DNA of 30,279 nucleotides from an uncultured Actinomyces sp. Lineage in GTDB: Bacteria > Actinomycetota > Actinomycetes > Actinomycetales > Actinomycetaceae. Every line of letters begins with the position of its first letter. Position 1 is the first letter of the stretch. This document shows positions 23,901-30,279 of the stretch, one piece after another. The translations under genes and the position numbers were made by a program. The notes beneath the pieces are model-generated. The model had not been told where the DNA came from. It made no database searches and saw only the letters and a program-made list of their open reading frames with translations. The stretch spans positions 1-30,279 of the forward strand of contig CALIZH010000411.1 of NCBI GenBank assembly GCA_938028585.1, in the 5' to 3' direction.

Positions 23901-24203
23901 CCTGCCTGTGGGGTCACCGCGTGTGAGAACCGTGCTCGCATCAGAGTGGGAGGAATTATTACCCATCGTCAGCGTCCCAGTAGTGGCGGAGGCGTCCTCT
24001 TCCTGAGCGTAGAAGATGAAACCGGAAGTGTGAACGTTACGGTCACTGAAAATACGTGGCGACAATTTCGCCAAGAGGTCATGGCTCCGGCGGTTATTGT
24101 CGACGGCTACTGTGAAAATCTGTATGGGACACGAAGCGTACGTGCCTTCCGTATCTATCCGATGAATACGGAGCTATGCGTGCGCTCACGTGATTTTCGT
24201 TAA
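20943..24203 (+). CDS. dnaE2: Error-prone DNA polymerase III alpha subunit DnaE2
   Basis: A 1086-residue C-family polymerase, the usual DnaE2 length. The PHP domain opens with FAELHAHSYFTFLEGA (H10 and H12). The palm holds GSAANSAVCYCLGIT and PDIDIDID with the metal-binding aspartates near 409-415, then RHMGIHSGGMI, and LVRPGPIQGEAVHPYLRRR. The (HhH)2 region and an OB-fold (RIRVGGIITHRQRPSSGGG, FLSVEDETGSVNVTV) end the protein. In mycobacteria DnaE2 makes damage-induced mutations with ImuA' and ImuB. GTG 20943 is set by the homologous N-terminus and the -10 spacing. A LexA box controls it separately from imuA'. The gene ends nine bases before the convergent PerM-type gene with no hairpin between. 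Confidence 0.96.
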   Translation: MGSHHFAELHAHSYFTFLEGADAPEDYVSLAQNLDLSALALLEVDGMYSLIRALQAAKESSFPLLIGSELTLDSGQFSQYQSPKEPAKGWGLPKGWEDRGIRLPILTTSAQGYRDLCHLMSEYTLTHDAQESPAHGLGNISQMGDIRILTGGSRGPLRRILHAQGHTQADRFLKDLIALFGRERVLLESVLMPGQDDLGRELAELAQANCLTLVASAAPVMAYPQSKYRADLLCSLRQGRSLDDLQYRLPAQHAFLRSAEEMLALHRSAPQAVNNAFECANECYYPLSFDSLDLPDTEVPPGNTTISWLRELTYSRAVEIYGERSAHPQAWQVIDHELEIIEKLDFAGYFLIVHDIVDFCRRSGIMCQGRGSAANSAVCYCLGITAVDAIKHHMLFERFLSPGRSGAPDIDIDIDSARREEVIQYVYRRYGRRRAAQVATVITYRSQLAYKDAARALGIAPDSVPTRAQRRERSQSSDSSASQEMLGTCAQLLSGLPRHMGIHSGGMILTKQPVSEVCPIRWARASGRSVIQWDKEDCADAGLVKFDLLGLGMLGALGGIFDSLQESGVRNSQGKVLSLYELEDEDPRVYDLLCAADTVGVFQVESRAQMNVLPRLRPRCFYDIVIEVALVRPGPIQGEAVHPYLRRRRGEEKVSYLHPLLRPALEKTLGVPLFQEQMMHIAMDVAGFSATQADELRRAMGSSRSIQKMQKLREPFMKGLQQRGIPQNICEEIFTQVQGFADFGFPESHAFSFAYIVYASAWLKVHYPEHFYAGILSHQPMGFYSPSSLIHDARGHGLLVCPPDVNLSAEKTRVLTVNEIECVIGAQALAEARGEVVPGKEGLVDPHARWGIVIGLDAIKGLDRSRIQRIVRERQDGLYASFEQLASRARLRSADLEKIAQAGALDSLGYERREGIWASGSLGQDGGDSEEYQPMLDGFGLEYHLPELPPLDDFARINLDYESMGMSPKQHPLELLRPDMNAQGVTPACGVTACENRARIRVGGIITHRQRPSSGGGVLFLSVEDETGSVNVTVTENTWRQFRQEVMAPAVIVDGYCENLYGTRSVRAFRIYPMNTELCVRSRDFR

Positions 24204-24212
24204 AACCAGTGG

Positions 24213-25508
24213 TTATGCGCGCTCGCGAGGCACGTAGAGCTCAGAGAAGATTGACCAAATCACCGAAATAATCGGAATCGCAATGATTGCTCCCAGCAGT
24301 CCAGCGGTGAAAGTTCCCACCATGACACCAATACCCACGACAACGGGGTGCAAGGATACTTGGTGTCCCATGATGAGCGGTTGAAGAATATGGCCTTCGA
24401 TCTGGCCAATCAACGCGATACCCAAACCAACAATTGCAGCGGTAACAATGCCCTTGGCTGCGAGAGCAACGATCATGGCAAGGATCATCGCTGTTGGAGC
24501 ACCAATAAGCGGAATGAAAGCACCGATGAAAACCAAAATTCCCAGCGCAGGAGCTACGGGGACTCCCAATATCTGCAAGAAGATCGCTGCAAATAGACCA
24601 TCTGTTCCAGCTACCAGCATGGTTCCACGTGCATAGCCGGAGAAGGTTGCCCATCCTGCTTGCGCTGCACGGTTTGTCACCGCTCGCCGGTGATAGGGAA
24701 GAAGCGCGACAAACCATGACCACATCTGGCCACCGGAGTGCAAGAAGAAAATCGTGATGAAGAAGGAAAGGACGAGGACCGAAGCAACGACAGCCGCACT
24801 CGATACATTCGCCACAGTCTCGCTGAGCAATCCCGACCAATTAGAGGCAAGGAATTGCTTGCCTTGGTTCATCAGGGTTTCATTCAGATGAGTGAGATCG
24901 TTGATGGGGATTTGGAAAGGGAGCTTGAGATGGGAAACCAGATCAGAGACCTTAACAAGCCCGTTTTCGACCTCGACAAGAAGGTTTGGCCATTGGCCAG
25001 CGATCGAGGTAATCACCAGCGTCATGAGTGCGACAAAAGTGCCGATAAAAGCCAGAAGAGAGGCAAAGACAGCTAGCCATCGATTCAACCAGCGGCTGAG
25101 GAAATTTGTCAGGGGATTCAATATTGCGGTCAGAAGAAGTGCAATAAAGATCGCCACGAAGACAGGGGTGGCCTGAGCAATTGCAAAAACCACTGCAGAG
25201 ATGACAATGATGACGCCAATAATTGCCCACGAGCCTACTCCCGCTTGGGCAAGCCAGCGGGGTACAAGAGGCTTACGGGTCGTGCCGTTGAGAACTCGGC
25301 GGCTACTTGAGGGGGTGCGCGTAGGCGGGGTCCACTGGACTCTCGGCGGAGCCTGGTGGTGTCGAGGCGTCGCCTGAGTTCCGCTGCGCGCCTTGAGACG
25401 TGCAGCAGTATGCGATCCCAGTCGTTGGGCTCCTTGGGAGAGAGAAGTGACAAGCGCCCGTGAATGACGAATCAGGCGCGTGCTCTGGCGCTGAGGCTTC
25501 TCAGTCAT
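24213..25508 (-). CDS. AI-2E/PerM-family transporter
   Basis: A 431-residue membrane protein of the AI-2E transporter (PerM/TqsA) family. About 80 residues of basic, Pro/Thr/Arg-rich cytoplasmic sequence (for example TPRHHQAPPRVQWTPPTRTP) precede the first helices WAIIGVIIVISAVVFAIA and FVAIFIALLLTAILNPL. A central extracellular segment and a C-terminal bundle with GTDGLFAAIFLQILGVPVAPALG and GHQVSLHPVVVGIGVMVG follow; these are family hallmarks. Substrates vary in the family (signals, ions or efflux substrates) and cannot be read here. ATG 25508 overlaps the stop of the acyl-CoA ligase gene by eight bases, which suggests coupling. The frame extends to 25559 with a GTG, but that lies deeper in the upstream gene. 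Confidence 0.9.
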   Translation of the reverse strand: MTEKPQRQSTRLIRHSRALVTSLSQGAQRLGSHTAARLKARSGTQATPRHHQAPPRVQWTPPTRTPSSSRRVLNGTTRKPLVPRWLAQAGVGSWAIIGVIIVISAVVFAIAQATPVFVAIFIALLLTAILNPLTNFLSRWLNRWLAVFASLLAFIGTFVALMTLVITSIAGQWPNLLVEVENGLVKVSDLVSHLKLPFQIPINDLTHLNETLMNQGKQFLASNWSGLLSETVANVSSAAVVASVLVLSFFITIFFLHSGGQMWSWFVALLPYHRRAVTNRAAQAGWATFSGYARGTMLVAGTDGLFAAIFLQILGVPVAPALGILVFIGAFIPLIGAPTAMILAMIVALAAKGIVTAAIVGLGIALIGQIEGHILQPLIMGHQVSLHPVVVGIGVMVGTFTAGLLGAIIAIPIISVIWSIFSELYVPRERA

Positions 25509-27303
25509 TCTCGTCGCTCTTCTGCTCTGTTGCAGTATCGCCAGGGGAAAGGCGCTCACTTACTGCTGCCGCGGCCTCGCCGATTGCTCTTTGAGCGCTT
25601 TCAATCATTCGGTTTGCGGGGTCAAGAAGCTGTTCCTTGACCTTGCGACGCATGACTTTACCCAGCGGATTGCGTGGAAGGTCAGTGATGATCGCAATCT
25701 GGCGCGGAAGGGCGTAGTGAGAGACATATTTCTCGGCCCATGCGCGCACCTGTGCCAGGGTAATCATCGGCGCGTCATCTTCCAAGATCAACGCTGCGGT
25801 GACCTCTTCGCGCGCTTCGCCCGCGGGAAGTCCAACCACTGCAACATCCTTGACGCCGGGCATCGAGCGAATTGCTGCTTCGACCTGCGAAGGGTATACG
25901 TTGAAGCCACCCGAAAGGATCAGCTCTTTCTTGCGATCGGACATCACAAGGAAACCATCCTTATTGATCGCAACGTCGCCGGTACGTAGCCATCCGTCTT
26001 CAGTGAAGACGCGAGCAGTTTCTTCGGGCGCATCAAGGTAGCCACTGAAGACCTGAGGGCCTTTAACGATGATCTCACCGGGAGTGCCGTCTTCAACATC
26101 GATGCTGGGGTCTTCAAGGTCGACCAAGCGGACATCGGTCGAGGGAAAAACGACGCCCAAAGCACCGTGGTACCGGTTATCGGCAAGGGGCGAACCGGCG
26201 ATAACGGGAGAGGTTTCAGACATCCCGTATCCCTCGATAATCATCCCATCGGTTGCCTCTTCCCATTGCTGAGCCAAGGTCTTCGAGAGTGGCATCGCGC
26301 CGCAAATCGACCACTTAATCGTCTTCAGAGAGATGTTCTTTTCAGCAGCGCGATTCATTACGCGTTCGAACATCGGGGGAACTCCAACAAAGAAGGTCAC
26401 AGGTCGGCGCTTATGTGCTTCCAATGCCAAATCGACATCGAACTTTGGAAGGAGCAATTGCGTGGCAGCAAGATGAACTGCCGCGCACATGAAGAAGGTC
26501 AATCCATAGGCGTGGAAGTAGGGCAATAGTGAGTAGAAGGTTTCAGCACCTTCGTGAAGCTTCCATACCCACATGCGACATTGATTGACATTCGTTCCAA
26601 TGTTGCGGTGAGTGAGAGGAACTGACTTGGGAACGCCATTCGTGCCACCGGTATGAAGGATGACCGCTAAATCATCACCGGTTGCTTGGGGAGTATCAGG
26701 ATGAACCAGTCGTGCATGAGCGACTGCCTGATCCCAGGAGCGGGCATCTTTAGGACGCGCGGCACGCATTTGTTCGCGAGTCTGCCGTGCTCGTTCAATT
26801 GGAAGGCTTAAGAGCATTCGTTGTGAGCGTGGCATCCCGGCCGAGATATCGACAGTGAAAATCGTATCCAGCGATTTATCGCCCTCGCGAATAAACGCGT
26901 CAACCGATTTTTCCCAGACGATTGCGACTTTTCCGTGGTGGCGATCGAGTTGCTGGTGGATTTCTTCAGCGGGCGCTAGTGGATTGTGCTCTGCAGCGAC
27001 GACACCAATGCGCATGCAGGCATAGAAGGCAACTAATGCCTGCGGGCAGTTGGGAAGACAAATGGCGCAGACATCACCGCGGCGCAGGCCGGTCTCGATG
27101 AGTACTTGTGCGGCTCGCAGCACCTGCGCATAGAGCTGAGCGTAGGTCAGGGTAGCGCCAAAGTAGTCGACTGCAATGCGTTCGGGGTAAAGCCGCGCGG
27201 AGGTCTCCAGAAGAGTGATCAACGATGTATCCGGCACCGGTACCTCTAGTGGCGTTCCCGGGTCGTACTGCCTGCGGGATTGCAATGTGAGGTCTGAAAC
27301 CAT
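25501..27303 (-). CDS. Long-chain fatty acid--CoA ligase type (AMP-forming)
   Basis: A 600-residue ANL-superfamily adenylating enzyme. Motifs are the phosphate loop LHTGGTNGVPKSVPLTH (216-232), A5 EGYGMSETSP (357-366), A7 WLRTGD (438-443), the hinge SDRKKELILSGGFNVYP and the C-terminal catalytic K549 in PLGKVMRR. It activates a carboxylic acid with ATP to the acyl-adenylate and then to the CoA thioester; size and motifs fit FadD-type medium or long-chain acyl-CoA synthetases, but the exact chain length is unknown. The loop has Asn where most members have Thr (GGTNG). About 35 residues beyond K549 form an Ala/Glu-rich tail. ATG 27303 has AGGAG upstream. It follows tgt by 31 bases and overlaps the PerM-type gene by eight. 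Confidence 0.92.
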   Translation of the reverse strand: MVSDLTLQSRRQYDPGTPLEVPVPDTSLITLLETSARLYPERIAVDYFGATLTYAQLYAQVLRAAQVLIETGLRRGDVCAICLPNCPQALVAFYACMRIGVVAAEHNPLAPAEEIHQQLDRHHGKVAIVWEKSVDAFIREGDKSLDTIFTVDISAGMPRSQRMLLSLPIERARQTREQMRAARPKDARSWDQAVAHARLVHPDTPQATGDDLAVILHTGGTNGVPKSVPLTHRNIGTNVNQCRMWVWKLHEGAETFYSLLPYFHAYGLTFFMCAAVHLAATQLLLPKFDVDLALEAHKRRPVTFFVGVPPMFERVMNRAAEKNISLKTIKWSICGAMPLSKTLAQQWEEATDGMIIEGYGMSETSPVIAGSPLADNRYHGALGVVFPSTDVRLVDLEDPSIDVEDGTPGEIIVKGPQVFSGYLDAPEETARVFTEDGWLRTGDVAINKDGFLVMSDRKKELILSGGFNVYPSQVEAAIRSMPGVKDVAVVGLPAGEAREEVTAALILEDDAPMITLAQVRAWAEKYVSHYALPRQIAIITDLPRNPLGKVMRRKVKEQLLDPANRMIESAQRAIGEAAAAVSERLSPGDTATEQKSDEND

Positions 27304-27312
27304 GTCCACTCC

Positions 27313-27328
27313 TAGTAGAAAACTACTA
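27313..27328 (-). repeat. Inverted repeat upstream of the acyl-CoA ligase
   Basis: TAGTAG (27313-27318) and CTACTA (27323-27328) flank AAAA. It lies between the tgt stop and the AGGAG of the ligase gene. On the minus strand it is preceded by the imperfect direct repeat GCTAACCTAC-GCTAACGTAA at the 3' end of tgt. It may be an operator or a small mRNA hairpin near the ribosome site. Confidence 0.3.
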
Positions 27329-27334
27329 CTTACG

Positions 27335-28654
27335 TTAGCGTAGGTTAGCGCGCCCGGCGCCTGAAAAACGCCCAAGCATTTCCTCTTTAAATGCTGAGTA
27401 TTCGCCGTTGTCAATGGACTCTCGAATGGCATCAACCAAGCGGACGGTGAACCACTCGTTGTGAATCGTTGTCAGCGTCGAAGCCAGGATTTCCTTCGCC
27501 TTAAACAGGTGGTGGACGTATGCGCGGGTGTAATGAGTACAGGTATAGCAACCGCAGCCATCGACCAGGGGAGTGAAGTCACGCTTGAAGCGGGCGTTTG
27601 TAATATTGAAACGACCGTCGGGGGAGTAGATTGCTGCATTTCGCGCGACGCGAGAAGGGTTCACGCAATCAAAGGTGTCTGCGCCGGCCTCGACGCCACG
27701 GAAAAGATCGTCGGGTTCGGAAATCCCCAGAAGGTGGCGAGGGCGATCCTCGGGGAGCTCAGAACTCACCCAAGAGACGATTGTTCCCAGATTTTCCTTC
27801 TGCAGTGCGCCGCCAATACCGAAACCATCGAAGATCTGACCGTTAACGTCCATCTCAGCCAAGGTGCGAGCGGCATGTCGGCGAAGATCCTCGTATTGCG
27901 CTCCCTGCACAACGCCCCAGAGCTGTTGGTAGGGCTTTCCGACGCGCTCGTTGGTGAGACGCTGATGAATCGCCAAACACTGACGGGCCCATTCATGGGT
28001 ACGTTCAAGGGATTCTTCTTGATAGAAACGAGGGTGAAGCAGCGAGGTCAGCTCATCGAAGGCGAACATGATGTCCGAGCCCAATTCGTGCTGAATACTC
28101 ATCGAGACTTCGGGGGAGAAACGGTGCTTTGAACCATCGATGTGGCTAGAGAAAATTACTCCCTCTTCATCGACAACAGCACGTGAAGCTTTGACAGCTT
28201 GCTTATTGAGCTTGGGATCATCGAAGCTTGCTTGACCGCTGAACTCGGCTGAAAGCACTTTCTTAAACCCTGCGCCTAAAGAAAGAACCTGGAAACCGCC
28301 GGAATCCGTGTAGGTCGGGCCATCCCAGTTCATGAAGGAACCGACGCCACCGGCCTCGTCAACAATGTCTGAACCCGGCTGCAAATAAAGGTGGTAAGCA
28401 TTGGCAAGTACAGCCTGCGCACCAAGATCACGCACCATCTCGGGGGTGAGGGCCTTGACATTCGCTTTCGTTCCGACAGGGATGAAGGCAGGAGTTGAAA
28501 TAGTGCCGTGTGCGGTGTGAATCCTGCCCGTTCGTCCCAAGCCTGAGCCGTAGTCAAGACGCGTTCGGCAATCGAAACCACGGTCGCGATCCGATGTAGG
28601 GAAAGGCCCGGTGAATTCAGCTGGTTTACTGAGCCAATTTGAGGAAGCGCTCAT
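27335..28654 (-). CDS. tgt: tRNA-guanine transglycosylase (queuine insertion)
   Basis: A 439-residue bacterial TGT, which exchanges guanine 34 of GUN-anticodon tRNAs for a queuine-type base. Visible signatures are YTDSGGFQVLSL with the base-binding D117, DGFGIGGAL, the nucleophile D329 in TFDCVNPSR, and the zinc site C367, C369, C372 and H398 (CGCYTC with a distant His). An N-terminal extension of about 30 residues precedes the usual start; ATG 28654 is kept because it overlaps the yhhQ stop by four bases (ATGA). No preQ1 synthesis genes are in the window. With YhhQ next door this points to uptake and use of a preformed base, which could be queuine or preQ1; which one is not decided by the sequence. 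Confidence 0.95.
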   Translation of the reverse strand: MSASSNWLSKPAEFTGPFPTSDRDRGFDCRTRLDYGSGLGRTGRIHTAHGTISTPAFIPVGTKANVKALTPEMVRDLGAQAVLANAYHLYLQPGSDIVDEAGGVGSFMNWDGPTYTDSGGFQVLSLGAGFKKVLSAEFSGQASFDDPKLNKQAVKASRAVVDEEGVIFSSHIDGSKHRFSPEVSMSIQHELGSDIMFAFDELTSLLHPRFYQEESLERTHEWARQCLAIHQRLTNERVGKPYQQLWGVVQGAQYEDLRRHAARTLAEMDVNGQIFDGFGIGGALQKENLGTIVSWVSSELPEDRPRHLLGISEPDDLFRGVEAGADTFDCVNPSRVARNAAIYSPDGRFNITNARFKRDFTPLVDGCGCYTCTHYTRAYVHHLFKAKEILASTLTTIHNEWFTVRLVDAIRESIDNGEYSAFKEEMLGRFSGAGRANLR

Positions 28655-29328
28655 GCCAAGACCTCATCACTCTTCAGGTGCTCGACGCGGCGCACCAATG
28701 CAATCACGCGGTAGGTAATGGGTAGGAAGACAACTTCAATACCGACCTTGTAGACATAGCCGGTAACGATGTAGTTCACGAATTCCATTCCTGGGATGAT
28801 GCCCGCAAAAGCGATCGTGCAGAAAATTACGGTATCGAAAGCTTCGCCAACCAAGGTTGAACCGATCAGGCGCGCCCACAGATGCTTGGCGCCCCAACGC
28901 TGCCTGATTTTCACCAAAACGAGCGAGTTCATGAGCTGGCCGACCAAATATCCACCGATTGATGCGGCAACGATGCGCGGGACAAAGCCGAGGACTGCGA
29001 CGAATGCTTCCTGATTCTCGTATCCAGGACCAGCTGGAATTGACTGGACGACCCAGAAGGTCAGCGAAGCCAAGAGAGACGCGGCGAAGCCCATGATGAT
29101 GACCCTACGCGCCCGTGCAAAGCCATAAACCTCAGAGAGGACGTCACCAAGAATGTAGGTGAGCGGGAAGAGGACGGCACCGCCATCGAAAACCAGATGG
29201 ATTGGACCCGCATCAAGCGCCGTGACTTTCGTCGCTGCGATATTCGAAATCAAAAGGAAAGCAACGAAGCTAACAGCAACAATGTCGTACACACGAGGCT
29301 GTGCGCTGCGTTCGGCGTGCTCGGTCAT
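28651..29328 (-). CDS. yhhQ: Queuosine precursor transporter, YhhQ family
   Basis: A 225-residue membrane protein of the DUF165/YhhQ (vitamin uptake-like, ECF-related) family. Signatures are SFVAFLLISNIAATKVT, FDGGAVLFPLTYILGDVLSEVYGFARARR, and FDTVIFCTIAF, with six likely membrane helices. In Escherichia coli YhhQ imports preQ0 and preQ1; other members are thought to import queuine. ATG 29328 is chosen because MTEHAERSAQPRVYD leads directly to the first helix; the open frame to 29439 crosses the divergent promoter region and is not protein-like. Only a weak ribosome site is visible. It overlaps tgt by four bases, so transporter and enzyme are made together. Confidence 0.93.
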   Translation of the reverse strand: MTEHAERSAQPRVYDIVAVSFVAFLLISNIAATKVTALDAGPIHLVFDGGAVLFPLTYILGDVLSEVYGFARARRVIIMGFAASLLASLTFWVVQSIPAGPGYENQEAFVAVLGFVPRIVAASIGGYLVGQLMNSLVLVKIRQRWGAKHLWARLIGSTLVGEAFDTVIFCTIAFAGIIPGMEFVNYIVTGYVYKVGIEVVFLPITYRVIALVRRVEHLKSDEVLA

Positions 29329-29409
29329 CAATCTCAACTTTCTATGCGCGTGAATTAACCCCTCTATTGTGCCTGCTTGGTGCGTGAGCACGCGCGCTGG
29401 GCACCCCGT

Positions 29410-29424
29410 TAGAATGACAGAGTG
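29410..29424 (+). promoter_or_regulatory. Leaderless promoter of the ABC-F gene
   Basis: TAGAAT (29410-29415) is followed by six bases and GTG 29422, the same geometry as at parE, the first GNAT gene and dnaE2. No ribosome site is present between them, and no good -35 is seen. Confidence 0.5.
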
Positions 29425-30279
29425 ATCAACGTTTCTCACTTTTCCTTGCGGATCGGTCCGCGCGAGCTCATTTCAGATGCTTCCTTCAGGATTGATAAGG
29501 GGATGTGCATCGGATTAGTTGGTCGCAACGGTGCGGGTAAAACAACGACAATGCGACTTCTTGCTGGAGAAGAAGACCACGGCGCCGCTCAGTATGAAGG
29601 CACAATTACACGTAACGGAACGGTTGGATATCTTCCCCAAGATCCGCGCGAAGGTGATCCCGATCAGCTTGCACGCGACCGAATTATTTCGATTCGCGGT
29701 ATCGACGCGATCATTAAGAAAATCAAGCGTGCCGAACAAGAAATGTCGACGACCGAAGGGACGCGCCAGCAAAAAGCTATGGAGCGCTACGTTCGTCTGG
29801 ACCATGAATTTACTCAGGCCGGAGGTTGGGCGGCGAATGCGGAAGCCGCGCAGATTGCCCACTCCTTAGGCTTAGATGATCGCGTATTGGGACAGACTCT
29901 CTCAACACTGTCGGGTGGTCAGCGTCGACGGGTTGAACTTGCTCGCGTGCTTTTCTCGGGTGCGGATACCCTTCTGCTTGACGAACCGACAAACCACCTC
30001 GATCACGACTCGATTCTGTGGCTACGCGATTGGATCAAGACTTTCCCCGGTGGTGTCTTGGTGATCTCCCACGACGTCAAACTGCTGGGTGACACTGTGA
30101 ATCAGGTGTTCTACCTGGACGCTAATCGCGCGCATGTCGATATTTATCATTTGGGCTGGGCTGCATACCTCAAACAGCGTGAGGAAGATGAGAGGCGACG
30201 CCGAAAAGAACGAGCTGTCGCGCTGAAGAAAGCCGAACAATTGCGTGCTCAGGGTGAAAAAATGCGCGCACAGGCCACG
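29422..30279 (+). CDS. ABC-F family ATPase, N-terminal part (runs off the window)
   Basis: The reading frame starts at GTG 29422 and stays open to the last base, giving 286 residues. The first ABC domain shows Walker A GRNGAGKTT, the Q-loop region VGYLPQDPREGD, signature LSGGQRRRVELAR, Walker B TLLLDEPTNHLD and the switch histidine in VISHD. After it comes a basic, helical stretch (EEDERRRRKERAVALKKAEQLRAQ) that begins the linker between the two ABC domains. There are no membrane segments, and LSGGQ-DEPTNHLD is the ABC-F type, which acts on ribosomes (Ett-like translation factors or antibiotic-protection proteins). Which subgroup it belongs to needs the missing second half. It is divergent from yhhQ. 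Confidence 0.9.
   Translation, partial: MINVSHFSLRIGPRELISDASFRIDKGMCIGLVGRNGAGKTTTMRLLAGEEDHGAAQYEGTITRNGTVGYLPQDPREGDPDQLARDRIISIRGIDAIIKKIKRAEQEMSTTEGTRQQKAMERYVRLDHEFTQAGGWAANAEAAQIAHSLGLDDRVLGQTLSTLSGGQRRRVELARVLFSGADTLLLDEPTNHLDHDSILWLRDWIKTFPGGVLVISHDVKLLGDTVNQVFYLDANRAHVDIYHLGWAAYLKQREEDERRRRKERAVALKKAEQLRAQGEKMRAQAT

Noticed and set aside
29329..29421. preQ1 riboswitch upstream of yhhQ
   Set aside because: The leader lacks the short stem with A-rich tail and pseudoknot pattern of preQ1-I, and no convincing preQ1-II structure could be drawn.
1..30279. Mobile elements, CRISPR arrays, tRNA or rRNA genes
   Set aside because: No transposase or integrase, no regularly spaced repeats, and no tRNA-like cloverleaf was seen in the short intergenic gaps.

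Overview
The window looks like part of the chromosome of an actinobacterium of moderate GC content, probably a member of the Actinomycetaceae or a close relative. Supporting this are an HrdB/SigA-type sigma factor followed by a small DUF7455-type zinc protein and a ParE/GyrB2 topoisomerase, a DUF4191 membrane protein near lpdA and sucB, a two-lipoyl-domain E2, an ImuA'/ImuB/DnaE2 mutasome, and LexA boxes of the actinobacterial TCGAAC-N4-GTTCGA type. Several promoters sit so close to GTG or ATG codons that the mRNAs must be leaderless, which also fits this phylum. Genus cannot be fixed from sequence alone. I see no insertion sequence, prophage, CRISPR array, tRNA or rRNA, and no gene-free gap above about 200 bases.

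Layout. 1-590: 3' end of the primary sigma factor, closed by a 26-bp perfect hairpin. 672-1611 (-): tandem YbjN-family paralogues. 1672-1893 (-): DUF7455-type protein, divergent from parE (2044-4152). 4207-6276 (+): two tandem double-GNAT acetyltransferases; their terminator begins inside the last codons. 6314-8948 (-): polar amino-acid ABC importer (lipoprotein, permease, ATPase). 9083-10452 (-): DUF4191 and YagU-type membrane proteins. 10647-13818 (-): lpdA-sucB, the E3 and E2 of 2-oxo acid dehydrogenase complexes. 14010-14531 (+): small membrane protein, whose stop codon shares a CTAG with the convergent trmL. 14528-15536 (-): PEBP-type protein and trmL. 15629-24203 (+): imuA', imuB, a SWIM/SNF2 helicase and dnaE2. 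24213-29328 (-): yhhQ, tgt, an acyl-CoA ligase and a PerM/AI-2E-type protein, mostly with overlapping ends. 29422 to the end (+): an ABC-F ATPase cut by the window edge.

The most interesting block is 15.6-24.2 kb. It is an SOS mutagenesis cassette with a LexA box before imuA' and a perfect 24-bp LexA palindrome on the dnaE2 promoter. A 1065-residue SNF2-type ATPase is placed between the usual partners imuB and dnaE2. ImuB lacks the acidic residues of an active Y-family polymerase and ImuA' lacks a Walker A motif, so DnaE2 is the only apparent polymerase. The helicase could be a remodelling partner of this mutasome, but that rests on gene position only. Elsewhere, yhhQ-tgt indicates salvage of queuine or a related base from the environment, and the ABC importer and the lpdA-sucB unit are ordinary central and nutrient metabolism.
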